DNA of 7,404 nt from Gammaproteobacteria bacterium (GCA_009839585.1 VXPI01000150.1:1-7404); one strand, 5' to 3'. Counted from the stretch's first letter, positions 1 to 7,189 are shown. Notes: generated from the letters alone by a model not told the origin. Numbers and translations: made by a program.

Positions 1-45
1 CGTCGCCTTTATATTTTTCATTGCGATAAGCCCAGCCTGTATTGA
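1..45 (+). CDS. 3' end of an upstream gene, possibly the GltB3-like subunit (MgsB/GlxC type), partial
   Basis: Frame 1 is open from the first base to TGA at 43-45, followed at once by a second stop, TAG at 46-48. The visible tail is 14 residues, ending in FHCDKPSLY. The stop lies 11 nt before the next ATG, the tight spacing expected inside an operon. In glxBCD and mgsABC clusters the gene before glxD/mgsC encodes a small protein like the C-terminal domain of glutamate synthase (GlxC/MgsB), so that is the natural candidate. The identity rests on context only, because 14 residues are too few to recognise. Frame 2 is also open here, so even the frame is inferred from spacing. Confidence 0.45.
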   Translation, partial: RRLYIFHCDKPSLY

Positions 46-56
46 TAGGATGAACC

Positions 57-1388
57 ATGACGAATAAGATTGATCAAAGCTGGCTTCTGGAGTCTGCCTC
101 GTTTTCACGACCGGTAATTCGGGAAATTCAAAGGGCAGCCAGAGAAGGAATTTACGATATTCGTGGATTCGGTGCCAAAAGGAAGTTGCCGACATTTGAT
201 GATCTGCTCCTGCTCGGAGCAAGCATGTCGCGCTATCCCCTTGAAGGTTATCGGGAAAAGTGCGACACCCGAGTCACGCTGGGAACCCGTTTCGCTGAAA
301 ACCCCTTGGTCATTGAAACCCCGGTCACCATTGCAGGCATGAGCTTCGGAGCCTTGTCGGCACAGGCCAAGGAGGGATTGGCGCGTGGAGCGACGGAAGT
401 CGGGACCAGTACCACAACGGGTGATGGAGGAATGACCCCCGAAGAGCGAGAGCATTCGAGGCTTCTGGTTTATCAATACCTGCCTTCCCGTTATGGCATG
501 AACCCCGACGACTTGCGAAAAGCCGACGCCATTGAGGTGGTGGTCGGGCAGGGTGCCAAGCCCGGTGGTGGAGGAATGTTGCTCGGACAAAAAATCAGTG
601 CCCGGGTCGCTGAAATGCGGGATTTGCCGAAGGGTATTGATCAACGAAGTGCATGCAGGCATCCGGACTGGACTGGTCCAGACGATCTCGAGATCAAGAT
701 TCAGGAACTTCGGGAAATTACCGACTGGAAAGTACCGGTTTATATCAAGGTCGGTGCCACCCGGACATTTTTTGATGTGCAACTAGCGGTTAAGGCCGGT
801 GCAGATGTTGTGGTGGTTGACGGCATGCAGGGTGGCACAGCCGCCACACAGGATGTGTTTATCGAGCATGTTGGTATCCCCACATTGCCGGCAGTCCGAA
901 TTGCTGTTGATGCACTCAAGGATCTTGGCATGCATCGCAATGTCCAGCTTATTGTCTCTGGCGGTATTCGTTCGGGTGCAGATGTTGCCAAGGCACTTGC
1001 ACTCGGTGCTGATGCGGTGTCGATTGGTACGGCAGCGTTAATCGCGATGGGGGACAATTCTCCCGAGTACGAGGAGAAGTATAATGAACTCGGTACCAGT
1101 GCCGGGTTTTACGATGACTATCAGGATGGACAGGATCCAACGGGTATTTCAACCCAGAACCCGGATCTGGGAAAGCGGCTCGATCCTGATATTGCTGGAC
1201 GAAGAGTCGCGAATTACCTCCGGGTCATGACGCTTGAATTGCAGACACTGGCACGTGCCGCTGGCAAAACCAATGTACGAAATCTCGAGCGTGAGGATCT
1301 GGTAGCCCTGACCGTTGAATCATCGGCAATGGCCAGAGTACCATTAGCCGGGACGGACTGGATTCCGGGGTTTGAACACAACCGATAA
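57..1388 (+). CDS. FMN-binding glutamate synthase family protein (GltB2-like; MgsC/GlxD type)
   Basis: This 443-residue protein is a free-standing version of the FMN/synthase domain of glutamate synthase, a TIM-barrel enzyme of the cytoplasm. Visible motifs are GMSFGALS (94-101), GQGAKPGGGGMLLG in the middle, KVGA (231-234), DGMQGGTAAT (255-264) and the FMN-phosphate segment SGGIRSGADVAKAL (301-314) with GTA at 324-326. In classical GltB the stretch before the conserved GIATQ-like motif carries the [3Fe-4S] cysteines. Here the stretch 346-367 (GTSAGFYDDY through GISTQ) has none, and only two cysteines occur in the whole protein. The start is supported by AGGA at 47-50, six bases before the ATG. 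It is followed by a type III glutamine synthetase after a 48-nt gap (60 nt to the preferred start). In characterised relatives the subunit belongs to N-methylglutamate synthase (MgsC) or to a GlxBCD complex; the sequence alone does not decide between these. Confidence 0.93.
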   Translation: MTNKIDQSWLLESASFSRPVIREIQRAAREGIYDIRGFGAKRKLPTFDDLLLLGASMSRYPLEGYREKCDTRVTLGTRFAENPLVIETPVTIAGMSFGALSAQAKEGLARGATEVGTSTTTGDGGMTPEEREHSRLLVYQYLPSRYGMNPDDLRKADAIEVVVGQGAKPGGGGMLLGQKISARVAEMRDLPKGIDQRSACRHPDWTGPDDLEIKIQELREITDWKVPVYIKVGATRTFFDVQLAVKAGADVVVVDGMQGGTAATQDVFIEHVGIPTLPAVRIAVDALKDLGMHRNVQLIVSGGIRSGADVAKALALGADAVSIGTAALIAMGDNSPEYEEKYNELGTSAGFYDDYQDGQDPTGISTQNPDLGKRLDPDIAGRRVANYLRVMTLELQTLARAAGKTNVRNLEREDLVALTVESSAMARVPLAGTDWIPGFEHNR

Positions 1389-1448
1389 GACAGGCTCGGA
1401 TAATCAAATGCTGTATAGTTCGAGTACTACGACAATATGGGTAAAACA

Positions 1449-2756
1449 ATGAGCATCGATCTTGCGAAAGTCGCCAAACAAGAAGGCATCAAGTATTTCC
1501 TGATCAGTTTTGTGGATTTGTTCGGTGTACTCCGATCAAAACTGGTTCCGGCAAGAGCCATTGCCGATATGCAGAATGAGGGTGCCGGATTTGCCGGATT
1601 CGCTGCATGGCTTGATATGAGCCCTGCAGATGGTGATATGTTTGCAATCCCGGATCCGGACAGCCTCATTCAGCTCCCATGGAAGCCTGAAGTGGGTTGG
1701 CTGGCCAGCGACCTCTATATCGACGGCAAAGAAATTCAGGCATCGCCTCGTGTGGCACTCAAGAACCAGATTGCCAAAGCTGCCAGACAGGGGTACCAGC
1801 TGAAAACAGGGGTTGAGTGTGAGTATTTTCTGGTCAATCCAGACGGTACGGCCATTGCTGATTCCCGCGACATCCAGTCAAAGCCTTGCTATGACCAGGC
1901 AGCATTGATGCGTCGCTATGATGTAATCAGTGAAATCTGTGACAGCATGATTGAACTGGGTTGGGGTCCGTATCAGAATGATCATGAGGATGCAAACGGG
2001 CAGTTTGAGATGAACTGGGAGTATGACGACTGCCTGAAAACGGCCGATCGTCACGTGTTTTTCAAATACATGGTCAAACAGATTGCCGAGAATCATGGCT
2101 TGAGGGCAACTTTCATGCCCAAACCATTCATTAATTTGACTGGCAATGGGTGCCATGCCCATGTATCCCTTTGGAATGCCAGTGGCAAGAAGAACCTGTT
2201 TCTGGATAGGAAAGACGAAATGGGCCTCTCTACTCTCGCCTATTCATTCCTCGGCGGAATCATCCACAATATTCAGGCATTATGCTCGATATTCAATCCA
2301 ACGGTTAACAGTTATAAACGGATTAATGCGCCGGCCACACTTTCTGGGGCGACATGGTCCCCCAATGCGGTCAGTTACGGCGGCAACAACCGTACCCACA
2401 TGATTCGTATACCCGATGCTGGCAGGTTTGAACTGCGCTTGATGGATGGGGCAACAAACCCCTATCTGCTTCAGGCCGGAATATTGGCAGCGGGTATGGA
2501 TGGCATAGCCAATGCACGTAATCCGGGCAACCGTCTCGACATCAACATGTATGAGGAAGCGCACAAGGCGAGAGGGCTCAAGAAACTCCCGCTCAACTTG
2601 CTTGATGCAATCCGCCTGACCGAGAAAAGCAGAGAGCTTCGAGCCCAAATTGGCGATGAAATCATTGATGCCTATTGCAAGTTGAAGCAGGCTGACTGGG
2701 AAGATTTTACTCGCATACTTACCGACTGGGAGCGGGACCACACTCTCGATTGTTAG
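1449..2756 (+). CDS. glnT: type III glutamine synthetase (GlnT) / gamma-glutamylmethylamide synthetase (GmaS)-like
   Basis: This ATP-dependent ligase of the glutamine synthetase fold joins ammonia, or in GmaS methylamine, to the gamma-carboxyl of glutamate. Counting from 1449 (435 aa), the N-terminal beta-grasp part contains FLISFVDLFGVLRSKLVP. The catalytic domain has metal-ligand ECEYF (123-127), HEDANGQFE (179-187), GNGCHAHVSLW (from 232) with the active-site histidine region, NSYKRIN, NRTHMIRIP (314-322) and FELRLMDGATNPYL (from 327) with the glutamate/phosphate-binding arginine R330. An in-frame ATG at 1437 would add four residues. I prefer 1449 because MSIDLAKVAKQEGIKYFL looks like the usual family N-terminus and a weak GGG lies seven bases upstream; neither start has a strong ribosome binding site. 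The short distance to the synthase gene suggests co-transcription. GlnT and GmaS are close homologues, so substrate preference is open. Confidence 0.93.
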   Translation: MSIDLAKVAKQEGIKYFLISFVDLFGVLRSKLVPARAIADMQNEGAGFAGFAAWLDMSPADGDMFAIPDPDSLIQLPWKPEVGWLASDLYIDGKEIQASPRVALKNQIAKAARQGYQLKTGVECEYFLVNPDGTAIADSRDIQSKPCYDQAALMRRYDVISEICDSMIELGWGPYQNDHEDANGQFEMNWEYDDCLKTADRHVFFKYMVKQIAENHGLRATFMPKPFINLTGNGCHAHVSLWNASGKKNLFLDRKDEMGLSTLAYSFLGGIIHNIQALCSIFNPTVNSYKRINAPATLSGATWSPNAVSYGGNNRTHMIRIPDAGRFELRLMDGATNPYLLQAGILAAGMDGIANARNPGNRLDINMYEEAHKARGLKKLPLNLLDAIRLTEKSRELRAQIGDEIIDAYCKLKQADWEDFTRILTDWERDHTLDC

Positions 2757-2916
2757 TTTCCCGATATCGATTGACTGCATGGGCAGATAGCGGGTTGTTT
2801 CTGGAGTAGCATGGCCATCAGAAAATTCCGGCGTCTTGTAGTAATCGGACTATTCCATAAACTGATCGAATTGCATAAAATTGTAGGCTCATCAATCCTG
2901 ATGTTTATGGCGGTGA

Positions 2917-3012
2917 GAGTGGGCCTCTCTGATGGCGTGAGCTGTGAACCCGGTCAGGTCCGGAAGGAAGCAGCCGTAACAGTAATCATGGGTGTCAGAA
3001 TCAGGCGCATTT
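2917..3012 (+). ncRNA. ffs: signal recognition particle RNA, bacterial small type (4.5S RNA)
   Basis: The hallmark domain IV hairpin is present: GGTCAGGTCC (2952-2961), GGAA tetraloop (2962-2965) and GGAAGCAGCC (2966-2975), flanked by the conserved GTGAACCC and CGTAA. Pairing continues outward: CTGT (2942-2945) with ACAG (2979-2982), TGA (2938-2940) with TCA (2986-2988), CTGA (2929-2932) with TCAG (2995-2998), and a closing helix around GGCCT (2922-2926) with AGGC-GC (3003-3008). This gives a rod of about 95 nt without an Alu domain. The RNA binds Ffh and directs membrane proteins to the translocon. The ends are set by the closing helix and may be off by a few bases. A poor promoter match (TTGTAG at 2881 and TTTATG at 2904, 17-nt spacer) lies at the right distance. 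No clear U-run terminator follows. The position upstream of dnaX recurs in gammaproteobacteria. Confidence 0.95.
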
Positions 3013-3274
3013 GATCCGCCACCACTTGAATAGATGGGTGGAGAACTGCGATTTCGTGCTTCCTGATTAAGGGAGCATATGGGAATATTCATGTACAGAG
3101 TAAAAAAATCAGTAGAACCACACAAATCGAGTCCCAGATAGTGGTTCCGTACGGGGAACGGCAAGAGACCCAATTCGGGTAGGCAGTCGGGAACATTCAA
3201 CTCGAACCCATTATTTCCTCATCATACTCTCTCGAACTTGTGTATTCTCCGGGCATAAACCAAGTGATCCATCA

Positions 3275-5047
3275 ATGAGTTATCAAGCTCTTGCCAGAAA
3301 GTGGCGTCCCAGAAAGTTCTCTGAAGTGATTGGTCAGGAGCATGTCGTTTCGGCCTTGACTCATGCATTGGCAAGCCAGAGAATCCATCATGGTTTCTTG
3401 TTCACGGGTACTCGAGGGGTTGGAAAGACCACGCTCGCCCGAATATTTTCCAAGGCACTGAACTGTGAAACGGGAATCGTGCCCGAGCCATGTGGCGAAT
3501 GCAATGCATGCACGGGCATCGATGATGGGAGCTTCATCGACTTGATTGAGGTCGATGCTGCATCCAGAACAAAGGTCGATGATACTCGTGAGCTGCTTGA
3601 CAATGTCCAGTACTCACCGAGTATGGGCCGCTTCAAGATCTACCTGATTGACGAAGTACATATGCTTTCGACCCACAGCTTCAATGCGTTGTTGAAGACT
3701 CTTGAAGAACCGCCAGAGCATGTCAAGTTCCTGCTTGCAACCACCGATCCCCAAAAACTGCCGGCGACCATTCTTTCCAGGTGTATTCAATTCAACCTGA
3801 AATCCATGAGCACTAACCGGTTGACAGAACAGCTGGAAAAAATCCTGAAACTCGAGGGAATCGAATTTGATTCCGCAGCAGTTAAGCTAGTTGCTCGCTG
3901 TGGTGATGGTAGTGTTCGGGATGCATTGAGCTTGCTTGATCAGGCGATAGCCTATACCAATGGTGCATTAACTAGAGATGCAGTCCGTAAGATGCTGGGT
4001 ATGATTGATGACAGCATTATTTCCGACCTATTGTCGAGTATCCTCAAAAATGAAGCTGATGACTCCCTGAATGCCATATCTCGACTCTCTGAGCGTGCTG
4101 TTGATTATTCTTCGGCTCTTGATGACCTGCTTTTGCTGATTCACAATACTGCACTTTATCAGGTGGTGCCGGATGCAAGTCGTTGGAAGGATATTGATAT
4201 TGAACTAATAGCCCCGCTGGCACAAAACTCGGATCCAGAGACCTTGCAATTGCTCTATCAAATTGGCGTGGCAGGTAAGCGGGATATTGATTTTGCGCCT
4301 GATTCACACAGTGGCTTTGAGATGATTGTGCTCAGGATGCTGGCCTTTTTGCCCGAACCCAAAGTGTCTTCAGGGCAAAGAGGAGGTTCTCAGGGTGGAC
4401 AAGGAAGAGGAAATAGTCCTGAATCACCAGCGTTGAAGCCACAAGCAACTGCTGAATCAGTTAGCGCGAAACCCAGTCCATTACAGGCATCAGAGCATGT
4501 CAGTACCAAGAAAAAATCGTCTCCAGATCCCAAAGAATCGATACAGGGTTCAGAGGAAGAGGGGACAGAAGGGCTGACCAGTCCATTCAATACCAATCAG
4601 CCAAAATGGACTGAACTTGAGGTCAAGGAACTGCTTGACCAATCCAGATGGGGAGCATTGATCAAAGATTTGGAACTAAATGGCGTTCCCAGGGAAATGC
4701 TGAGACGCATGATTCCTCGGTCGGTTGACGGAAATACCCTGGAAATCCAGATTCGAAACGGAGCTGCCTATTTTTCAGAGGACAGGCTGAAGCAGGTAGA
4801 GGAAACCTGCAAGTCAAAGTTTAATTTTCCGATACGGTTCAAGGTAAAATTTCAGGCGGAAGACGATAACAGTGATAATGACAAGGAATCGATCGCAGAG
4901 CGGGACCAGCGTGAGACAAGGGAGCAGGAGATACGAGCGAGGGAGGATTTCCTGCAAGATCCGGTGGTCCGGGAACTGGTTGCAACTTTTGATGGTCGAG
5001 TTCAAAAAGGATCGATTGTCATTAACAGGCCGGTAGTTAATTCATAA
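3275..5047 (+). CDS. dnaX: DNA polymerase III subunits tau/gamma
   Basis: DnaX is the ATPase of the clamp loader, opening and loading the beta sliding clamp; its long form tau also ties the polymerase core and DnaB helicase into the replisome. The 590-residue protein starts with the family-typical MSYQALARKWRP. It has Walker A GTRGVGKTT (45-53), zinc-module cysteines C64, C73, C76 and C79, Walker B LIDEVHML (D126, E127), sensor 1 around TTDPQKLP, the SRC arginine finger at R169, and the sensor 2 motif GSVRDALSLLDQ with R215. Domain III follows to about 360, then a low-complexity Gly/Ser/Pro/Lys/Glu linker (about 365-435), then the tau-specific C-terminal region ending in the DPVVRELVATFDG segment. 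It is slightly shorter than the E. coli protein, mainly in the linker. No good Shine-Dalgarno precedes the ATG. A run of six adenines at 4511-4516 (codons 413-414) could be a slippage site. It is followed by ybaB after 40 nt. Confidence 0.98.
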   Translation: MSYQALARKWRPRKFSEVIGQEHVVSALTHALASQRIHHGFLFTGTRGVGKTTLARIFSKALNCETGIVPEPCGECNACTGIDDGSFIDLIEVDAASRTKVDDTRELLDNVQYSPSMGRFKIYLIDEVHMLSTHSFNALLKTLEEPPEHVKFLLATTDPQKLPATILSRCIQFNLKSMSTNRLTEQLEKILKLEGIEFDSAAVKLVARCGDGSVRDALSLLDQAIAYTNGALTRDAVRKMLGMIDDSIISDLLSSILKNEADDSLNAISRLSERAVDYSSALDDLLLLIHNTALYQVVPDASRWKDIDIELIAPLAQNSDPETLQLLYQIGVAGKRDIDFAPDSHSGFEMIVLRMLAFLPEPKVSSGQRGGSQGGQGRGNSPESPALKPQATAESVSAKPSPLQASEHVSTKKKSSPDPKESIQGSEEEGTEGLTSPFNTNQPKWTELEVKELLDQSRWGALIKDLELNGVPREMLRRMIPRSVDGNTLEIQIRNGAAYFSEDRLKQVEETCKSKFNFPIRFKVKFQAEDDNSDNDKESIAERDQRETREQEIRAREDFLQDPVVRELVATFDGRVQKGSIVINRPVVNS

Positions 5048-5087
5048 TGATTCATGTGAGTCCAACAGTAGCAAAGCAGGTTAATCA

Positions 5088-5414
5088 ATGATGAAAGGTG
5101 GTTTTGGTGATATGTTCAAGCAGGCAGCGGAATTGCAGAAGAAAATGGATGAAGCCAAGCGATTGCTCGACGAAGTAGAAGTAACAGGTCGCTCTGGTGC
5201 AGGACTTGTGGAAGTCGTCATGACCTGTAATCATGTTGTTCAAGAGGTCAGAATATCGGATAAATTATTGTCGGATGACAAAGAGATTATTGAGGACTTG
5301 GTTGTAGCGGCATTCAATGATGCAATCAAAAGAGTGGAGAGCGAGACAAAGAGTCAATTGAGCGATGTAGCGAGTGGAATGCTGCCCCCCGGGTTCAAGC
5401 TTCCATCCCTGTAA
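5088..5414 (+). CDS. ybaB: YbaB/EbfC family nucleoid-associated protein
   Basis: This is a small DNA-binding protein (108 aa) of the YbaB/EbfC family, which forms dimers with a tweezer-like shape and binds DNA in the nucleoid. The sequence shows the family layout: a Gly/Phe/Met start, the helix KQAAELQKKMDEAKRLLDEV, then EVTGRSGAGLVEVVMT, the acidic LLSDDKEIIEDLVVAAFNDA helix, and the C-terminal ASGMLPPGFKLP tail. Length matches the family norm. AGCAGG about ten bases upstream supports the ATG at 5088; the second ATG at 5091 is also possible. It follows dnaX by 40 nt, and the two are very likely co-transcribed. In most relatives recR comes next, but nothing resembling RecR is found in the remaining 2 kb. 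Confidence 0.97.
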   Translation: MMKGGFGDMFKQAAELQKKMDEAKRLLDEVEVTGRSGAGLVEVVMTCNHVVQEVRISDKLLSDDKEIIEDLVVAAFNDAIKRVESETKSQLSDVASGMLPPGFKLPSL

Positions 5415-5559
5415 TTCGCGTACGAAATGCCTGATAACGCAATCCTGCTTCGACAGAATGCCCCAATCAGCAAAAACTTCGCGAAAAAGTGAAGAGAGCA
5501 CAACCTGAACAGAAAAAAGCCCTGATTGCGACATCCGGTTCGCGGAGAGGGTCCTGATC

Positions 5560-6360
5560 ATGACCCGTCGGTATATGAAACTGTTGTTGCTTCTGCTTGC
5601 GGTATCGTCACCTGTTGCCGGTTCCCATGCAGAAAGCGGGGAGGCGCCATCTTCGGTCCTCGTTGGTTGGGACACCCTGCAAAGCGAAGAACGACTGGCC
5701 CGTTCCCGTTATAAAGTCGATTTCTTCCCGCTCAGCAATCATTTTGTTAGTCAGGATAACCGGGTTTTTTGCGGTCTGGCATCGTCTTCGATTGTCCTGA
5801 ACGCGCTGAGACTGGGTCGCAAATCGGGTTTGCCTCAAGATACCCGGTCCATACTGAAGGAAGAGCTTGCCTGGTTTCCGGAGGGTGGAAATCCGTTTTT
5901 TGGAAAATACACGCCGAACAATGTGCTCAACAGCCAAACCAAGTCGAGGGTCGAAGTTCTTGGCAAGCCGATCGCTATCAACGGTGAGCTGAGACGGGAT
6001 ATCGGCCTGCAATTGAGACAACTTGCCCAAGTGATGGGTGCGCATGGGCTCAATGTCGTCACACGGGTGGTGGATGATGATGCCGATGCAGGAATGATCA
6101 GGCAGGAGCTGATTCGCAACCTCGAGACCAGGGATGATTTCATCCTGATCAACTATTCGCGCAAGGTCCTGGGACAGAAGGGCGGGGGGCATATCTCTCC
6201 CCTTGGAGCCTATGACGAGGACAGTGATTCCTTTCTGGTCATGGATGTCAACCCCAATTCCGCGCCTTGGGTATGGGTACAGGCCGACGATCTTGTCGCG
6301 GCGATGCGTACCTTTGATACGGTCGAAAACAGGGGATATCTGTTGATATCAGAGTCCTGA
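5560..6360 (+). CDS. phytochelatin synthase family protein, secreted (papain-like cysteine peptidase/transpeptidase)
   Basis: The 266-residue protein has a clear signal peptide: positive n-region (RRYMK), hydrophobic core from L8 to about G21, and a likely type I cleavage site S-H-A|E after residue 24. The mature part matches the phytochelatin synthase catalytic domain. The nucleophile is C71 in NRVFCGLASSSIVLNAL, the histidine is H211 in GGGHISPLGAYD, and the aspartate is D229 in MDVNPN. The His-Asp spacing of 18 equals that of the plant and Nostoc enzymes, while the Cys-His interval of 140 is longer than theirs. C71 is the only cysteine, and the cysteine-rich C-terminal half of plant enzymes is absent. 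Bacterial homologues mostly cleave glutathione to gamma-Glu-Cys and glycine and make little phytochelatin, so a periplasmic glutathione or peptide hydrolase is the likely role; the substrate is inferred. GGAGAGG at 5544-5550 supports the start. It sits 145 nt after ybaB. Confidence 0.9.
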   Translation: MTRRYMKLLLLLLAVSSPVAGSHAESGEAPSSVLVGWDTLQSEERLARSRYKVDFFPLSNHFVSQDNRVFCGLASSSIVLNALRLGRKSGLPQDTRSILKEELAWFPEGGNPFFGKYTPNNVLNSQTKSRVEVLGKPIAINGELRRDIGLQLRQLAQVMGAHGLNVVTRVVDDDADAGMIRQELIRNLETRDDFILINYSRKVLGQKGGGHISPLGAYDEDSDSFLVMDVNPNSAPWVWVQADDLVAAMRTFDTVENRGYLLISES

Positions 6361-6521
6361 AGGCACATGAATCTGGGTCAAGAGAGAGGCAGCCATGGCC
6401 ATAGAGACATCCATATCCTTATGTCCTATTTTCATTCGGAAATCGCCGACTGGGCAATAGGTCCAATCCGTAATTTTTAATTTTTCCATGGGTAGCACAT
6501 GAGCAAACCAGATTCATATGA

Positions 6522-7189
6522 CAAAGAGTGGCCGACTTCTGCGAGTCCGAAAGTATCTGGTTGCATACCGATGCCTCATACAGAGGCTTCGCGGTACTGA
6601 CAGTCGAGGGCAGGGAACTCCTGAACGGCATCGAGCGATCCGACTCTATCGCTCTGGACGGTCACAAGTGGCTTTATCGGCCTTATGAGGTCGGTGGGAT
6701 CTTGGTGAAGGATCTGATCACCCTTGAAAATGCGTTTACGATCTGGGGGGAAACCATTCCAATTTCTCGGACCAGGGTCTGCAACTGAGCAGGGGACTTC
6801 GGGTGCTGAAGATATGGATGTCGGTCCAGACGTTTGGCCTGAAAGCATTCCTCAAGGCCATCTCCAGATCCATGTCTCTGGCCGCAAGAGCCGGGGGAGT
6901 ATGTCCGGAAAAGCTCCATTCTGCAACTACTGTCTCCGGTGTCTATCGGGATCGTGTGTTTCCGTGTCAATCCAGACGATGCTTCGATGGACGGGAAAGC
7001 ACTACATGAAGTGAACAAGACCGTGCTTATGCGCGTACTCTGGGAAGACAGGGCCTTGATGTTCTCGACGGTTGTAGAAAATCGATTTCTCTGAGGATCT
7101 GCATCATCAACCATAATAAGACATGGGACGATGTATGCGAAACCCTGCAGTTCATTGAGCAGACGGGGAAGGAGGAACTGAGGAAATAG
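6522..7189 (+). pseudogene. remnant of a PLP-dependent group II (aromatic-amino-acid-type) decarboxylase, C-terminal half, frameshifted
   Basis: Pieces in different frames join into one recognisable C-terminal half. Segment 1 (6522 to about 6745) has VADFCESESIWLHTDASY, the counterpart of the family's HVDAAY, and LDGHKWLY with the PLP-binding lysine at 6666-6668. Segment 2 (about 6746-6895) reads NFSDQGLQLSRGLRVLKIWM and TFGLKAF. Segment 3 (6897 to about 7087) includes LLSPVSIGIVCFRVNP. Segment 4 (7088-7189) reads SLRICIINHNKTWDDV and ends at TAG 7187-7189. The breaks fall at G runs (6745-6750 and 6893-6897) and a T run (7086-7088). At the first break about ten codons also seem missing, in the region that normally holds the mobile catalytic loop. 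The N-terminal half is absent, and an in-frame TGA lies at 6519. Intact relatives are about 450-500 aa and decarboxylate aromatic or related amino acids; this copy cannot make an active enzyme as read. Confidence 0.87.

Noticed and set aside
2775..2802. Small hairpin CTGC-ATGG-GCAG after the glutamine synthetase gene as a terminator.
   Set aside because: The stem is only four base pairs and no run of T residues follows directly.
2811..3014. Open frame of 67 codons between the glutamine synthetase and dnaX.
   Set aside because: It overlaps the whole SRP RNA gene, has no ribosome binding site, and its translation resembles nothing; the RNA explains the sequence.
3165..3215. Minus-strand GGGTTCGAGTTGAA, resembling a tRNA T-loop.
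   Set aside because: The flanking bases do not form a T-arm stem, and no acceptor, D or anticodon arm can be drawn.
5608..6192. Long minus-strand open frame of 194 codons opposite the phytochelatin-synthase-like gene.
   Set aside because: It is antisense to a gene with a recognisable catalytic triad and signal peptide; its own translation shows no family motifs.
6470..6521. Frame reading VIFNFSMGST, then a stop, then ANQIHMTK, as a possible earlier piece of the decarboxylase (GTT-x-x-GA motif region).
   Set aside because: The resemblance is loose, it needs an in-frame stop and another frame change, and it could be chance; not added to the remnant.
6407..6822. Twelve-base inverted repeat: GACATCCATATC at 6407-6418 and GATATGGATGTC at 6811-6822, possible element ends.
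   Set aside because: One or a few such matches are expected by chance in 7.4 kb, one copy lies inside conserved decarboxylase coding sequence, and no target duplication or transposase is present.
6724..7014. Plus-strand open frame of 96 codons read as a separate small protein.
   Set aside because: It runs in the one frame not used by the decarboxylase segments; its translation is low-quality and has no motif.
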